The notes beneath the pieces were generated by a model, which searched no databases, was not told the origin of the DNA, and worked only from the letters and a program-made list of their open reading frames with translations. Positions 1 to 6,168 of a DNA stretch of 7,741 nucleotides are shown here, piece by piece. Each line of letters begins with the position of its first letter. The stretch's first letter is position 1. The position numbers and the translations under genes are program-made. Source of the stretch: Leptolyngbyaceae cyanobacterium SM1_3_5. Lineage in GTDB: Bacteria > Cyanobacteriota > Cyanobacteriia > Elainellales > Elainellaceae. The stretch covers positions 1 through 7,741 of the forward strand of contig JAAUTJ010000201.1 in NCBI GenBank assembly GCA_012031475.1, given 5' to 3'.

Positions 1-40
1 TGCTCAAAGCGCGATTGCTGCTGTTCATGGTGCTAGCCAT
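1..40 (-). CDS. 5' end of a divergent gene, unidentified (partial)
   Basis: On the minus strand an ATG at 40-38 opens a frame of 13 codons (MASTMNSSNRALS) that runs off the left edge without a stop. An AGGAG motif (plus-strand CTCCT, 49-53) lies 8 nt upstream, which is ideal ribosome-binding spacing and the main reason to believe in this start. The visible residues are polar and low-complexity, too few to assign a family. It would be transcribed away from the CIA30-type gene at 197, so 41-196 would hold both promoters. Only the start context supports this call; a chance ATG after a purine-rich stretch is the alternative. Confidence 0.42.
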   Translation of the reverse strand, partial: MASTMNSSNRALS

Positions 41-185
41 AAATTTGTCTCCTGTCAGGGTTTATTAACAACCTTTCCTTTAAAGCTACTGACCGATCGC
101 CACACTTCATCTATCTTTCTGAAGAGGCCAAAACCATTCAATTCTCACGGCATCATAGAAGTAGCGCAAACAGAAGTAGAGCAAT

Positions 186-190
186 GGGAG
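186..190 (+). promoter_or_regulatory. Ribosome-binding site of the CIA30-type gene
   Basis: GGGAG lies 6 nt before the ATG at 197. It decides the start in favour of 197 over the in-frame ATG at 335, which has no Shine-Dalgarno-like sequence before it. The extra N-terminal segment also carries a conserved-looking motif (see the gene). Confidence 0.6.
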
Positions 191-196
191 CGATCG

Positions 197-1168
197 ATGG
201 CAACTTGGGACTTGAATCGATTTGTCAAAACGCTGGCCTACTTCGGCAGCATTCCGATCGTCAGCAGCATCGACTGGCTGCAACACCTGCTCGGCAGTCG
301 TCCTGATCCCACCGTTCACTTCAACCTTATAAAGATGACCGTGATTCTACTGATTGGTGAAAGCACCCGTATCGGTCAGCAAGTCATGCAGCAGTTGCAG
401 CAAGCAGGCTACTCCGTCCGCACCTCATCTGGCACGGCTGAGGCGATCGATCCTGACGTGAGTGCGATCGTGTGCTGCACCGACGACCCCGATCAACCCG
501 CGATCGACACTGCCCAAACTAGCACTTCCCAATCGATCTTCGACTTTCGCCAGCCCAACGCGGAAATTGGCGAAGTTTGGGGCGCACTTGATGACGTCGT
601 GATGGGCGGCGTCAGTCAGAGCGGCTTCCGCCTTGACAATGCCTCCGCCTTATTTTCCGGCACGGTGTCAACCGAAAATTCCGGTGGCTTTGCCTCCGTG
701 CGAACCCGCAACTTTGAACCCGCGATCGACCTGTCCGACTTCAGCGGAATCGAACTGCGCGTCAAAGGCGACGGATCGCGCTACAAATTCATGCTTCGCA
801 GCGAAACCCGCTGGGACGGCATCGCCTACTGCGCTTCGTTCGACACGATCGCCAACGAATGGACAACCGTAAAAATTCCGTTTGCCGATTTGATTCCGGT
901 CTTCCGCGCCAAAACCGTCCGCGAAGCAGGCGCGATCGATCCTGGCAAAATTCGATCGATGCAGCTAATGCTCAGTAAATTTGAGTATGACGGTGCGCTC
1001 AATCCGCACTTCACATCCGGAATTTTTCAGCTTCAGGTGGAATCGATCGCCGCTTACCGCTCCCAAATTCCGCTGATTCTTGTGAGTTCCACAGGCATCA
1101 CGCTTCCTGAATCGTTGCCCGAATCGATCGCCCTGCAACTGAAAAAAGTGATTGAAATTCCTGTTTAG
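197..1168 (+). CDS. CIA30-domain protein with reduced SDR/NmrA-like fold
   Basis: This is a 323-residue protein. Residues 1-33 (WDLNRFVKTLAYFGSIP, then WLQHLLG) match the N-terminal motif I know from cyanobacterial CIA30/NAD(P)-binding proteins. Residues 47-70 look like the first strand and helix of a Rossmann fold, but the glycine motif is degenerate (G54 to G60, sequence GESTRIG). Residues about 113-285 form the CIA30 domain (WGALDDVVMGGVSQS at 128-142). Residues 293-301 (LILVSSTGI) resemble the SDR strand that normally resumes after CIA30. In the longer relatives, including plant HCF173 (a psbA translation factor), CIA30 is inserted in an atypical SDR fold that continues well past this point. 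Here the protein stops about 20 residues later, so NAD(P) binding is doubtful. A role in photosystem or complex assembly is inferred from the family only. No hydrophobic segment suggests a membrane anchor. The kinase gene begins 90 nt downstream on the same strand. Confidence 0.85.
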   Translation: MATWDLNRFVKTLAYFGSIPIVSSIDWLQHLLGSRPDPTVHFNLIKMTVILLIGESTRIGQQVMQQLQQAGYSVRTSSGTAEAIDPDVSAIVCCTDDPDQPAIDTAQTSTSQSIFDFRQPNAEIGEVWGALDDVVMGGVSQSGFRLDNASALFSGTVSTENSGGFASVRTRNFEPAIDLSDFSGIELRVKGDGSRYKFMLRSETRWDGIAYCASFDTIANEWTTVKIPFADLIPVFRAKTVREAGAIDPGKIRSMQLMLSKFEYDGALNPHFTSGIFQLQVESIAAYRSQIPLILVSSTGITLPESLPESIALQLKKVIEIPV

Positions 1169-1258
1169 CCTGAGCGCGAAGCCATCATTTAACAGCAAGG
1201 CGTGAATTCGCTTGATTTTTCTTGTACCACTATTTTCCCTATTTTGCTTCTCTTAGTC

Positions 1259-3004
1259 ATGCACGACATTTTGACTCAACTGTTTGACACTAGCTCGTTT
1301 ATTCCGCATGGACACTGTTATCTTTGGAAGCCCGGATTAGTCTGGCTGCATTTAATTTCAGATGCCATTATTGCCCTAGCTTACTATTCAATTCCGCTGA
1401 CGCTGTTTTATTTTGTTCGCAAGCGAAAAGACCTGCCCTTTTACGGCATATTTCTGTTATTTGCAGCCTTTATTATTTTTTGTGGAACAACTCATATTGT
1501 TTCAATTTGGACGCTTTGGTATCCGACCTACTGGATCTCTGGTCTGATTAAAGCTGGAACTGCGGTGATTTCCTTGTTCACGGCGATCGAACTGATTCCC
1601 CTCGTTCCCCAAGCGCTTGCTTTACCCAGTCCGACACAGCTTCAAGAAGCAAATGAAGCACTCCACAGCGAAATTGATGAACGGTTGCGAATTGAGAAAG
1701 AACTCAGACAGCTTCAAGACGAATTGGAACAGCGTGTTCAAACTCGCACCGCTGAATTAGTTCAACTGAACCAACAGCTTCAGCAGGAAATTGATGAACG
1801 GCAAAGAGCCGAAGCCGATCGCGATCGCGTCCTCAAACGAGAGCAAGCGGCTCGTGCCGAAGCCGAAGCCGCCAATCGAATCAAAGATGAATTTCTGGCG
1901 GTTCTTTCACATGAACTCAGAACGCCACTCAGTCCAATTCTCGGCTGGGTGCGAATGCTGCAAAGCGGAACGTTAGATGCTCAAAAGCAAGCGATCGGAT
2001 TGGAAACGATCGAACGTAACGCCAAGCTTCAAACCCAATTAATTGAAGATTTGCTCGATATTTCGCGAATTTTGCAAGGCAAATTAACGCTGGATGTCAA
2101 ACCTGTTGATTTAGCAAACGTCATTTCAGCCGCAAAAGAAACGATCCTGTTAGCCGCAGAAGCAAAATCCATTCAAATTCAAACCGAGCTAGAATCACCT
2201 GGCCGATTTGCGCTTGGCGATCCGAATCGTTTACAGCAAGTTATCTGGAATTTGCTTTCCAATGCAGTGAAGTTTACGCCCGCTGACGGGCAGATTCAGA
2301 TTAAGTTGACCTATGAAGAAACGATCGCTCAAATTACGGTTAAAGATAGCGGAAAAGGTATTAGTTCCGAGTTTTTGCCGTATGTTTTTGAATATTTTCG
2401 ACAGGCCGATAGCTCAATTACTCGTCGGTTTGGCGGGTTAGGATTGGGCTTAGCGATCGCACGGCAAATCGTCGAACTGCACGGCGGTACTGTCACCGCA
2501 GGAAGCGCAGGTGAAGGGCAAGGCGCAACGTTTATTGTGCAGTTGCCGCTGCCTAAAGTTGCATCTGTTCGCAATCCGATCGACCGATCCCCGCTTCGTT
2601 ATTCAAATTTAAGCGGCGTGGATGTGTTAGTTGTGGAAGATGAGTCGGATACGCGAGAATTGATTAAAATTATTCTGGAAGAGTACGGCGCAACGGTGAC
2701 AGCAGTTGCTTCTGCGGAAGAAGCATTGCTCGCGTTCATACAGCGATCGCCTGATATTTTAGTCAGCGATATTGGAATGCCCGATATTGATGGCTACAGC
2801 TTCATCAGTCAGATTCGATTGATGCAGGAACCGCACAAAAATATGACTCCGGCGATCGCACTTACCGCGTATGCAGGCGCATACAATCAGCAACAAGCGC
2901 TTCAGGCTGGCTTTCAAACGCACTTAGCCAAGCCTGTTGATCCTGAAGTATTAGCAAAGGCAATTTCGAGTTTGGTGAACCAGTCCATTCACCAAAAAGC
3001 GTGA
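1259..3004 (+). CDS. ETR1-like ethylene-sensor hybrid histidine kinase
   Basis: Counted from the ATG at 1259 the protein has 581 residues. Three membrane helices (about 26-53, 61-85, 93-116) form an ethylene-binding domain. The residues known to matter in plant ETR1 are all present: D35, Y42, I45, P46 and the copper ligands C75 and H79 (CGTTH). A coiled coil (about 126-205) leads directly to a HisKA domain (SHELRTP, H218), then HATPase with N box 331-339, G1 DSGKGI 363-368 and G2 GLGLGLAI 393-400. A C-terminal receiver follows, with E460/D461, phospho-acceptor D504, T536 and K558. There is no GAF or PAS domain between sensor and kinase. The predicted signal is ethylene or another small ligand at the membrane, relayed from histidine to the fused receiver. 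An in-frame GTG at 1202 would add 19 hydrophobic residues. It has AAGG only a base or two before it, and relatives start near the 1259 ATG, so I prefer 1259. The receiver's downstream partner is not in the window. Confidence 0.88.
   Translation: MHDILTQLFDTSSFIPHGHCYLWKPGLVWLHLISDAIIALAYYSIPLTLFYFVRKRKDLPFYGIFLLFAAFIIFCGTTHIVSIWTLWYPTYWISGLIKAGTAVISLFTAIELIPLVPQALALPSPTQLQEANEALHSEIDERLRIEKELRQLQDELEQRVQTRTAELVQLNQQLQQEIDERQRAEADRDRVLKREQAARAEAEAANRIKDEFLAVLSHELRTPLSPILGWVRMLQSGTLDAQKQAIGLETIERNAKLQTQLIEDLLDISRILQGKLTLDVKPVDLANVISAAKETILLAAEAKSIQIQTELESPGRFALGDPNRLQQVIWNLLSNAVKFTPADGQIQIKLTYEETIAQITVKDSGKGISSEFLPYVFEYFRQADSSITRRFGGLGLGLAIARQIVELHGGTVTAGSAGEGQGATFIVQLPLPKVASVRNPIDRSPLRYSNLSGVDVLVVEDESDTRELIKIILEEYGATVTAVASAEEALLAFIQRSPDILVSDIGMPDIDGYSFISQIRLMQEPHKNMTPAIALTAYAGAYNQQQALQAGFQTHLAKPVDPEVLAKAISSLVNQSIHQKA
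1821..1828. repeat. HIP1 octamer (one of at least 11 in the window)
   Basis: GCGATCGC, the highly iterated palindrome of many cyanobacterial genomes. Other full copies start at 2453, 2743, 2852, 3384, 5179, 5514, 5951, 6552, 6606 and 7645. Random expectation for an octamer in this length is about 0.1, so this is a strong lineage marker. No full copy occurs in the first 1.8 kb, although CGATCG cores are common there. Confidence 0.9.
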
Positions 3005-3448
3005 TCAAGGCAAATACTTTTGCACCACGTCCCAACCTGTTAGCGAAACTCGTACAAACCCAATTAACAGCATCAGTCCGGTGAGCCAGTGCAGCGGTCG
3101 TGCCCAGGGTCGCTGTGGACTAATTTGGGTTGCGCTCCAAGCTGACGCTGCGGTTAAAAGCGTGGCGTCAATGCCAGCAGCGAGGTGAGATGAATGGCCG
3201 AGGCTGCCGTAGTGACCGATCGTGCCAACAATGCCGATCGCCAGCAGCAGCAGCACCAGCACGACTAAACTGCTACCCAACCCGATATGCGTCCAGCGCA
3301 GCCAGCTTGGACGCGCTACCCAATTTAGGCGTGGGTGACTGGTCGCCAGCCAAACGCCGCTCACGGACAGCAGCAGATAGGCCGCGATCGCCAAGCCCAT
3401 TGCCCAAGCTGCAACTCGCCACAGCCAAATAAAAGAAGGAAGATCCAC
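3005..3448 (-). CDS. Small four-helix membrane protein, DUF4079-like
   Basis: A 147-residue protein counted from the GTG at 3448. Four hydrophobic helices are visible (about 6-34, 53-76, 91-108, 118-136). Histidines H54, H79, H85, H88 and H120 lie at or near helix ends, including the motif GHYGSLGHS at 78-86, and the sequence ends in a TGWDVVQKYLP tail. From memory this pattern matches the cyanobacterial DUF4079 family, whose function is not established. The histidine layout is reminiscent of b-type cytochrome-like membrane proteins, so heme binding is possible but unproven. GTG is preferred because relatives start at DLPSF..LW and GGAG lies 4 nt upstream. A TTG at 3460 with AAGGA 10 nt upstream would add four residues; an in-frame TGA lies just beyond it. 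The stop codon abuts that of the convergent kinase gene. It may have its own promoter in the 204-bp gap upstream. Confidence 0.75.
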   Translation of the reverse strand: MDLPSFIWLWRVAAWAMGLAIAAYLLLSVSGVWLATSHPRLNWVARPSWLRWTHIGLGSSLVVLVLLLLAIGIVGTIGHYGSLGHSSHLAAGIDATLLTAASAWSATQISPQRPWARPLHWLTGLMLLIGFVRVSLTGWDVVQKYLP

Positions 3449-3652
3449 GTCACTCCACAATGCACGTCATTCCTTCATTATGCCGTTTGCAGAATCTTGA
3501 AGTGACAACAGCATAAAACGAGCTTCCGACAATTTTTTAAGCTGGATTTGAAATTTTTTATTTTTTGTTTTATTAAGTTGGCGATCGAAACAGTTTTGAA
3601 ATCATTCAAATTCAATTGCCCATCATCAAAGCACTATTAACACTAACAGAAT
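3449..3652. other. AT-rich intergenic gap upstream of the DUF4079-like gene
   Basis: This 204-bp stretch holds no gene. It contains an AT-rich core (about 3531-3575) with AATTTTTTA occurring twice. An inverted repeat has arms TTATGC (3478-3483) and GCATAA (3511-3516) separated by 27 nt. A weak hairpin, TTTGAA-ATCA-TTCAAA (3595-3610), lies just past the cyclase stop. On the minus strand CATAAT (3482-3477) could be a -10 element for the DUF4079-like gene, 28 nt before its GTG, but I see no well-spaced -35. The short hairpin lacks a T-run on the minus strand, so it is not a convincing terminator for the cyclase operon. Confidence 0.4.
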
Positions 3653-5134
3653 TCAAAGTAACCAATCTGAACTCCAATTTGTGGGAACGCCCTGAGAGAG
3701 CAAGGATTCAATTCGATCGAAATAAAGTTTTGCGGTTTTATCTTCAGCATGAACGGCTAACACCTGTTCAAAGCAGGCTTTCGCATCCGTGAAGGCGCGA
3801 TCGAAATAGTATTGAATTCCCTGTTCAAATTGCGGGAGCGTTTGCAGTTTTCGATCGCGACTCATTTCCGGTTCGGCATCTAGAACTTCATAGACGGCGA
3901 TCGGTTCTGTGCGGCCTTTCACGATCGTGCTGGCTAGAAATCGCACCTGGCAAGCTTCTGGTCGGCTCAGATGCTCTAACGTTTGACCTGTGACTAACAT
4001 CGAACTGCCGTAAACTTTTGTCAATCCTTCCAGCCGCGCCGTTAAATTTACATTGTCTGAAAACGCATCGCCCTGAATTCGATTGCTTTCGCCCACCATT
4101 CCTAACATCATTGAGCCAACGTGAATACCAATGCCAATTTGAATCGGTCGATCGCCCCTCGATCGCCGCTGTTCGTTGTATTCTTGAACGCGCTGATGTT
4201 TTGCAATTCCCGCCGCCAGCGCATCATCCGCCCCGTCTGGAAAAACGGCCATCATGCCATCTCCCAAAAACTTGACAATGATGCCGTAGTGATTGCGAAT
4301 TTCCGGACTGACACGCTTCAGATAAGCGTTAATGAAGTCAAAGTTTTCGCGCGGCGTCATGCTTTCAGAAATTGTCGTGAACGATCGAATATCGCTGAAC
4401 ATTACGGCCATAATTTTGCTGACATAATCGCCAAGCTGTACGTCAATTACACTATCTTTACGCAGAAATTGGAGATATTCACCCGGAAAAAACCGCGCCA
4501 AAGAATCTTTTAATCGCTCCAGTTCAACTTCACGCACCTTGATCGTTTTCACCATCTGCGTAAACACTCGCGCTAGCTGTCCTAGTTCATCTTCACGCTC
4601 GATCACATCCTCCAGTTTTGCTGGTTCAAATGCATTTTGCTCGACTGCAAATGCCGCATCGGTGATTCTACCAACCTGTTCAATATAAAGTGCTTGTCGC
4701 TCATTCTCATTCCGCAGTTGCGCTTCCGCTTCCTGCCGCTTTTGTAAGTTTGTATAGGCTCTAGAGTGATAGCGAATTCGCGCCAATAATTCAACGCGAT
4801 CGGGCAGTTTCACCAAATAGTCGTTTGCGCCGTATTCAAACGCTTGCGCTTTAATAACCGGATCTTCTTTGCTCGACAAAACAATCAGCGGAATTTGATG
4901 CGTAGGTGCATCGATCGATCGCAGCAACCGCACTAGCAGCAGTCCGGCCATTTGTGGCATGACTAAATCTTGCAGAATTACCGTTGGCTGACAGGATTTC
5001 GCCACTTTCAAAGCTTGCAGCGGATCGTCACAGTAGTGAAAAGTGATATCCGTTTCAGTTGCCAGCATTTGCTGTACAGCTTCTGCAATAATCGTTTGAT
5101 CGTCAATTAACAAGACAGTAATTGGGTCACTCAT
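3653..5134 (-). CDS. Response regulator with class III adenylate cyclase (WspR-like receiver)
   Basis: A 493-residue soluble protein. The N-terminal receiver (about 5-125) has D11/D12, phospho-acceptor D56 (VILQDLVMP), S87 or S88, and K109. Its wording (VILQDLVMP, GANDYLVKLP, ARIRYHSR) closely matches my memory of the WspR receiver. A helical linker with a HAMP-like segment (about 168-205, EDELGQLARVF) leads to a class III cyclase (about 240-418). That domain has metal-binding D248 (FSDIRSFT) and D292 (KFLGDGMMAVF), adenine-specifying K288 and D356, and transition-state N363 and R367. These point to ATP rather than GTP as substrate. Residues 436-479 look like a TPR-type helical pair. Predicted role: cytoplasmic cAMP synthesis switched by phosphorylation from the CheA-type kinase encoded in the same operon. 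It starts at ATG, 7 nt after the cheB stop, with a weak AGG nearby. The usual Asp of the receiver PxxDG motif is Ala (A63), which is not a catalytic position. Confidence 0.92.
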   Translation of the reverse strand: MSDPITVLLIDDQTIIAEAVQQMLATETDITFHYCDDPLQALKVAKSCQPTVILQDLVMPQMAGLLLVRLLRSIDAPTHQIPLIVLSSKEDPVIKAQAFEYGANDYLVKLPDRVELLARIRYHSRAYTNLQKRQEAEAQLRNENERQALYIEQVGRITDAAFAVEQNAFEPAKLEDVIEREDELGQLARVFTQMVKTIKVREVELERLKDSLARFFPGEYLQFLRKDSVIDVQLGDYVSKIMAVMFSDIRSFTTISESMTPRENFDFINAYLKRVSPEIRNHYGIIVKFLGDGMMAVFPDGADDALAAGIAKHQRVQEYNEQRRSRGDRPIQIGIGIHVGSMMLGMVGESNRIQGDAFSDNVNLTARLEGLTKVYGSSMLVTGQTLEHLSRPEACQVRFLASTIVKGRTEPIAVYEVLDAEPEMSRDRKLQTLPQFEQGIQYYFDRAFTDAKACFEQVLAVHAEDKTAKLYFDRIESLLSQGVPTNWSSDWLL

Positions 5135-5141
5135 AGCCTGA

Positions 5142-6167
5142 TTAGTGCTTCAAAGCAGTGCTGTGTAACAGCAGGGAGGCGATCGCTTCTGGGTTCATCA
5201 CCTCAGAGGCAGCATTCAGTTCCACTGCGGCTTTGGGCATTCCATACACAACGCAGCTTGCTTGATCTTGGGCGATCGTTTGCCAGCCACGCTGTCGCAA
5301 TAAACTCAATCCTTCCGCACCATCTCGTCCCATTCCAGTCAGCAACATCGCCGTTCCTCTCGCGTTCCAAAATTGAGCAATACTTTTGAAAAAAACATCG
5401 ACAGAGGGACGGTAGGGATAGTGAGTTGGCTCTTTCACATAGGCTAAAGTGCGATCGAACTGCAAGGCTAAGTGATCGTCGGTTACTGCAACCAAAGCTA
5501 AACTTTTCTCAGGGCGATCGCCCACTTCTGCTTTCTTCACTTTTAGGGCAGTTTGATGGTCGAGCCAGTCAATCAATCCGGGAGCAAACTGTGCGTCCAC
5601 ATGCTGAATAATCACGATCGCAGCGCGAAAATCTTTGGGCAGCGGTGCAAGAATTGTGGCAAGCGCTTTGGGGCCACCTGTGGAAGATCCGATCGCAATA
5701 AGCGGCGGCAAGAGAGCAGAAATGGAAGTGGGGGAGTGGGGGAGTGATGGGGTAGATGGGATGTGAGCAGGTTTGCGAATTAGCTTTTCGATCGTGGCGA
5801 TTTTTCGCAATAGCGATTGTGTGACTTCAGGGCTACCGTAGCTGCCTAAAACCGGAGTGTTGACGGCATCTAAAGCACCATAACTCATTGCTTCGTAAAC
5901 TTTGGCGGCATTTTGCTTTACGTCAACAGTAACGATGAGAATGGCGCAGGGCGATCGCTTCATAATTTGACGAGTGGCTTCAACGCCGTCCATCACAGGC
6001 ATCAGCAGATCCATTAACACTAAGTCTGGCAAATCTTGGCTGCATTTTGTCACCGCTTCCGCGCCATTTTTTGCCATCCAAACGACTCGATGTTCCGCAA
6101 CGGTGAGCAGCACTCTCCGCATCGCTTCAGTTGCAATAATTGAATCATTAACAATCGCAATTCGCAT
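5142..6167 (-). CDS. cheB: CheB protein-glutamate methylesterase, WspF-like
   Basis: A 341-residue protein counted from the ATG at 6167. The receiver (1-120) has N7/D8 (IVNDS), phospho-acceptor D53 (LMDLLMP) and T80. The usual receiver lysine is absent: the motif GALDAVNTP puts T104 there. A Ser/Pro-rich linker (about 131-155) precedes the methylesterase domain (about 156-335), whose catalytic triad is intact: S162 (SSTGG), H189 (IIQHV) and D282 (TGMGRDGAEG). The family removes methyl groups from, and deamidates, glutamyl sites on chemoreceptors, resetting sensitivity when its receiver is phosphorylated by CheA. The opening MRIAIVND and the ALDAVNTP motif match my memory of Pseudomonas WspF. 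The start is set by the upstream stop: the kinase TAA lies 1 nt before this ATG, with GGTGA as ribosome-binding site. A TTG at 6179 would overlap the kinase gene and is less likely. The receptor and CheR partners are not in the window. Confidence 0.94.
   Translation of the reverse strand: MRIAIVNDSIIATEAMRRVLLTVAEHRVVWMAKNGAEAVTKCSQDLPDLVLMDLLMPVMDGVEATRQIMKRSPCAILIVTVDVKQNAAKVYEAMSYGALDAVNTPVLGSYGSPEVTQSLLRKIATIEKLIRKPAHIPSTPSLPHSPTSISALLPPLIAIGSSTGGPKALATILAPLPKDFRAAIVIIQHVDAQFAPGLIDWLDHQTALKVKKAEVGDRPEKSLALVAVTDDHLALQFDRTLAYVKEPTHYPYRPSVDVFFKSIAQFWNARGTAMLLTGMGRDGAEGLSLLRQRGWQTIAQDQASCVVYGMPKAAVELNAASEVMNPEAIASLLLHSTALKH
5728..5746. repeat. Octamer tandem repeat in the cheB linker
   Basis: The plus strand reads GTGGGGGA twice and then GTG. 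It encodes part of the Ser/Pro-rich linker between the CheB receiver and methylesterase. The unit is 8 bp, so a copy-number change would shift the frame. Confidence 0.6.
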
Positions 6168-6168
6168 G

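Noticed and set aside
107..319. A 70-codon minus-strand frame overlapping the CIA30 gene start
   Set aside because: It overlaps the well-supported plus-strand N-terminus and has no recognisable domain; the divergent ATG at 40 has a far better start context.
1202..1258. GTG start for the ethylene-sensor kinase
   Set aside because: It would add 19 hydrophobic residues not expected in the family, and the AAGG before it is too close to the codon. The ATG at 1259 fits relatives, though it lacks a clear ribosome-binding site, so GTG is not fully excluded.
3595..3610. Hairpin TTTGAA-ATCA-TTCAAA as terminator of the cyclase operon
   Set aside because: The 6-bp stem is AT-rich and is followed on the minus strand by A-rich, not T-rich, sequence.
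4121..4513. A 130-codon open frame on the plus strand, antisense to the cyclase
   Set aside because: It lies wholly inside the conserved cyclase coding sequence, has no recognisable motif, and no ribosome-binding site was seen. It is a shadow of the real gene.
3653..5134. Cyclase acting on GTP
   Set aside because: The specificity positions are Lys (K288) and Asp (D356), the adenylate pattern; guanylate cyclases carry Glu and Cys or similar residues there.
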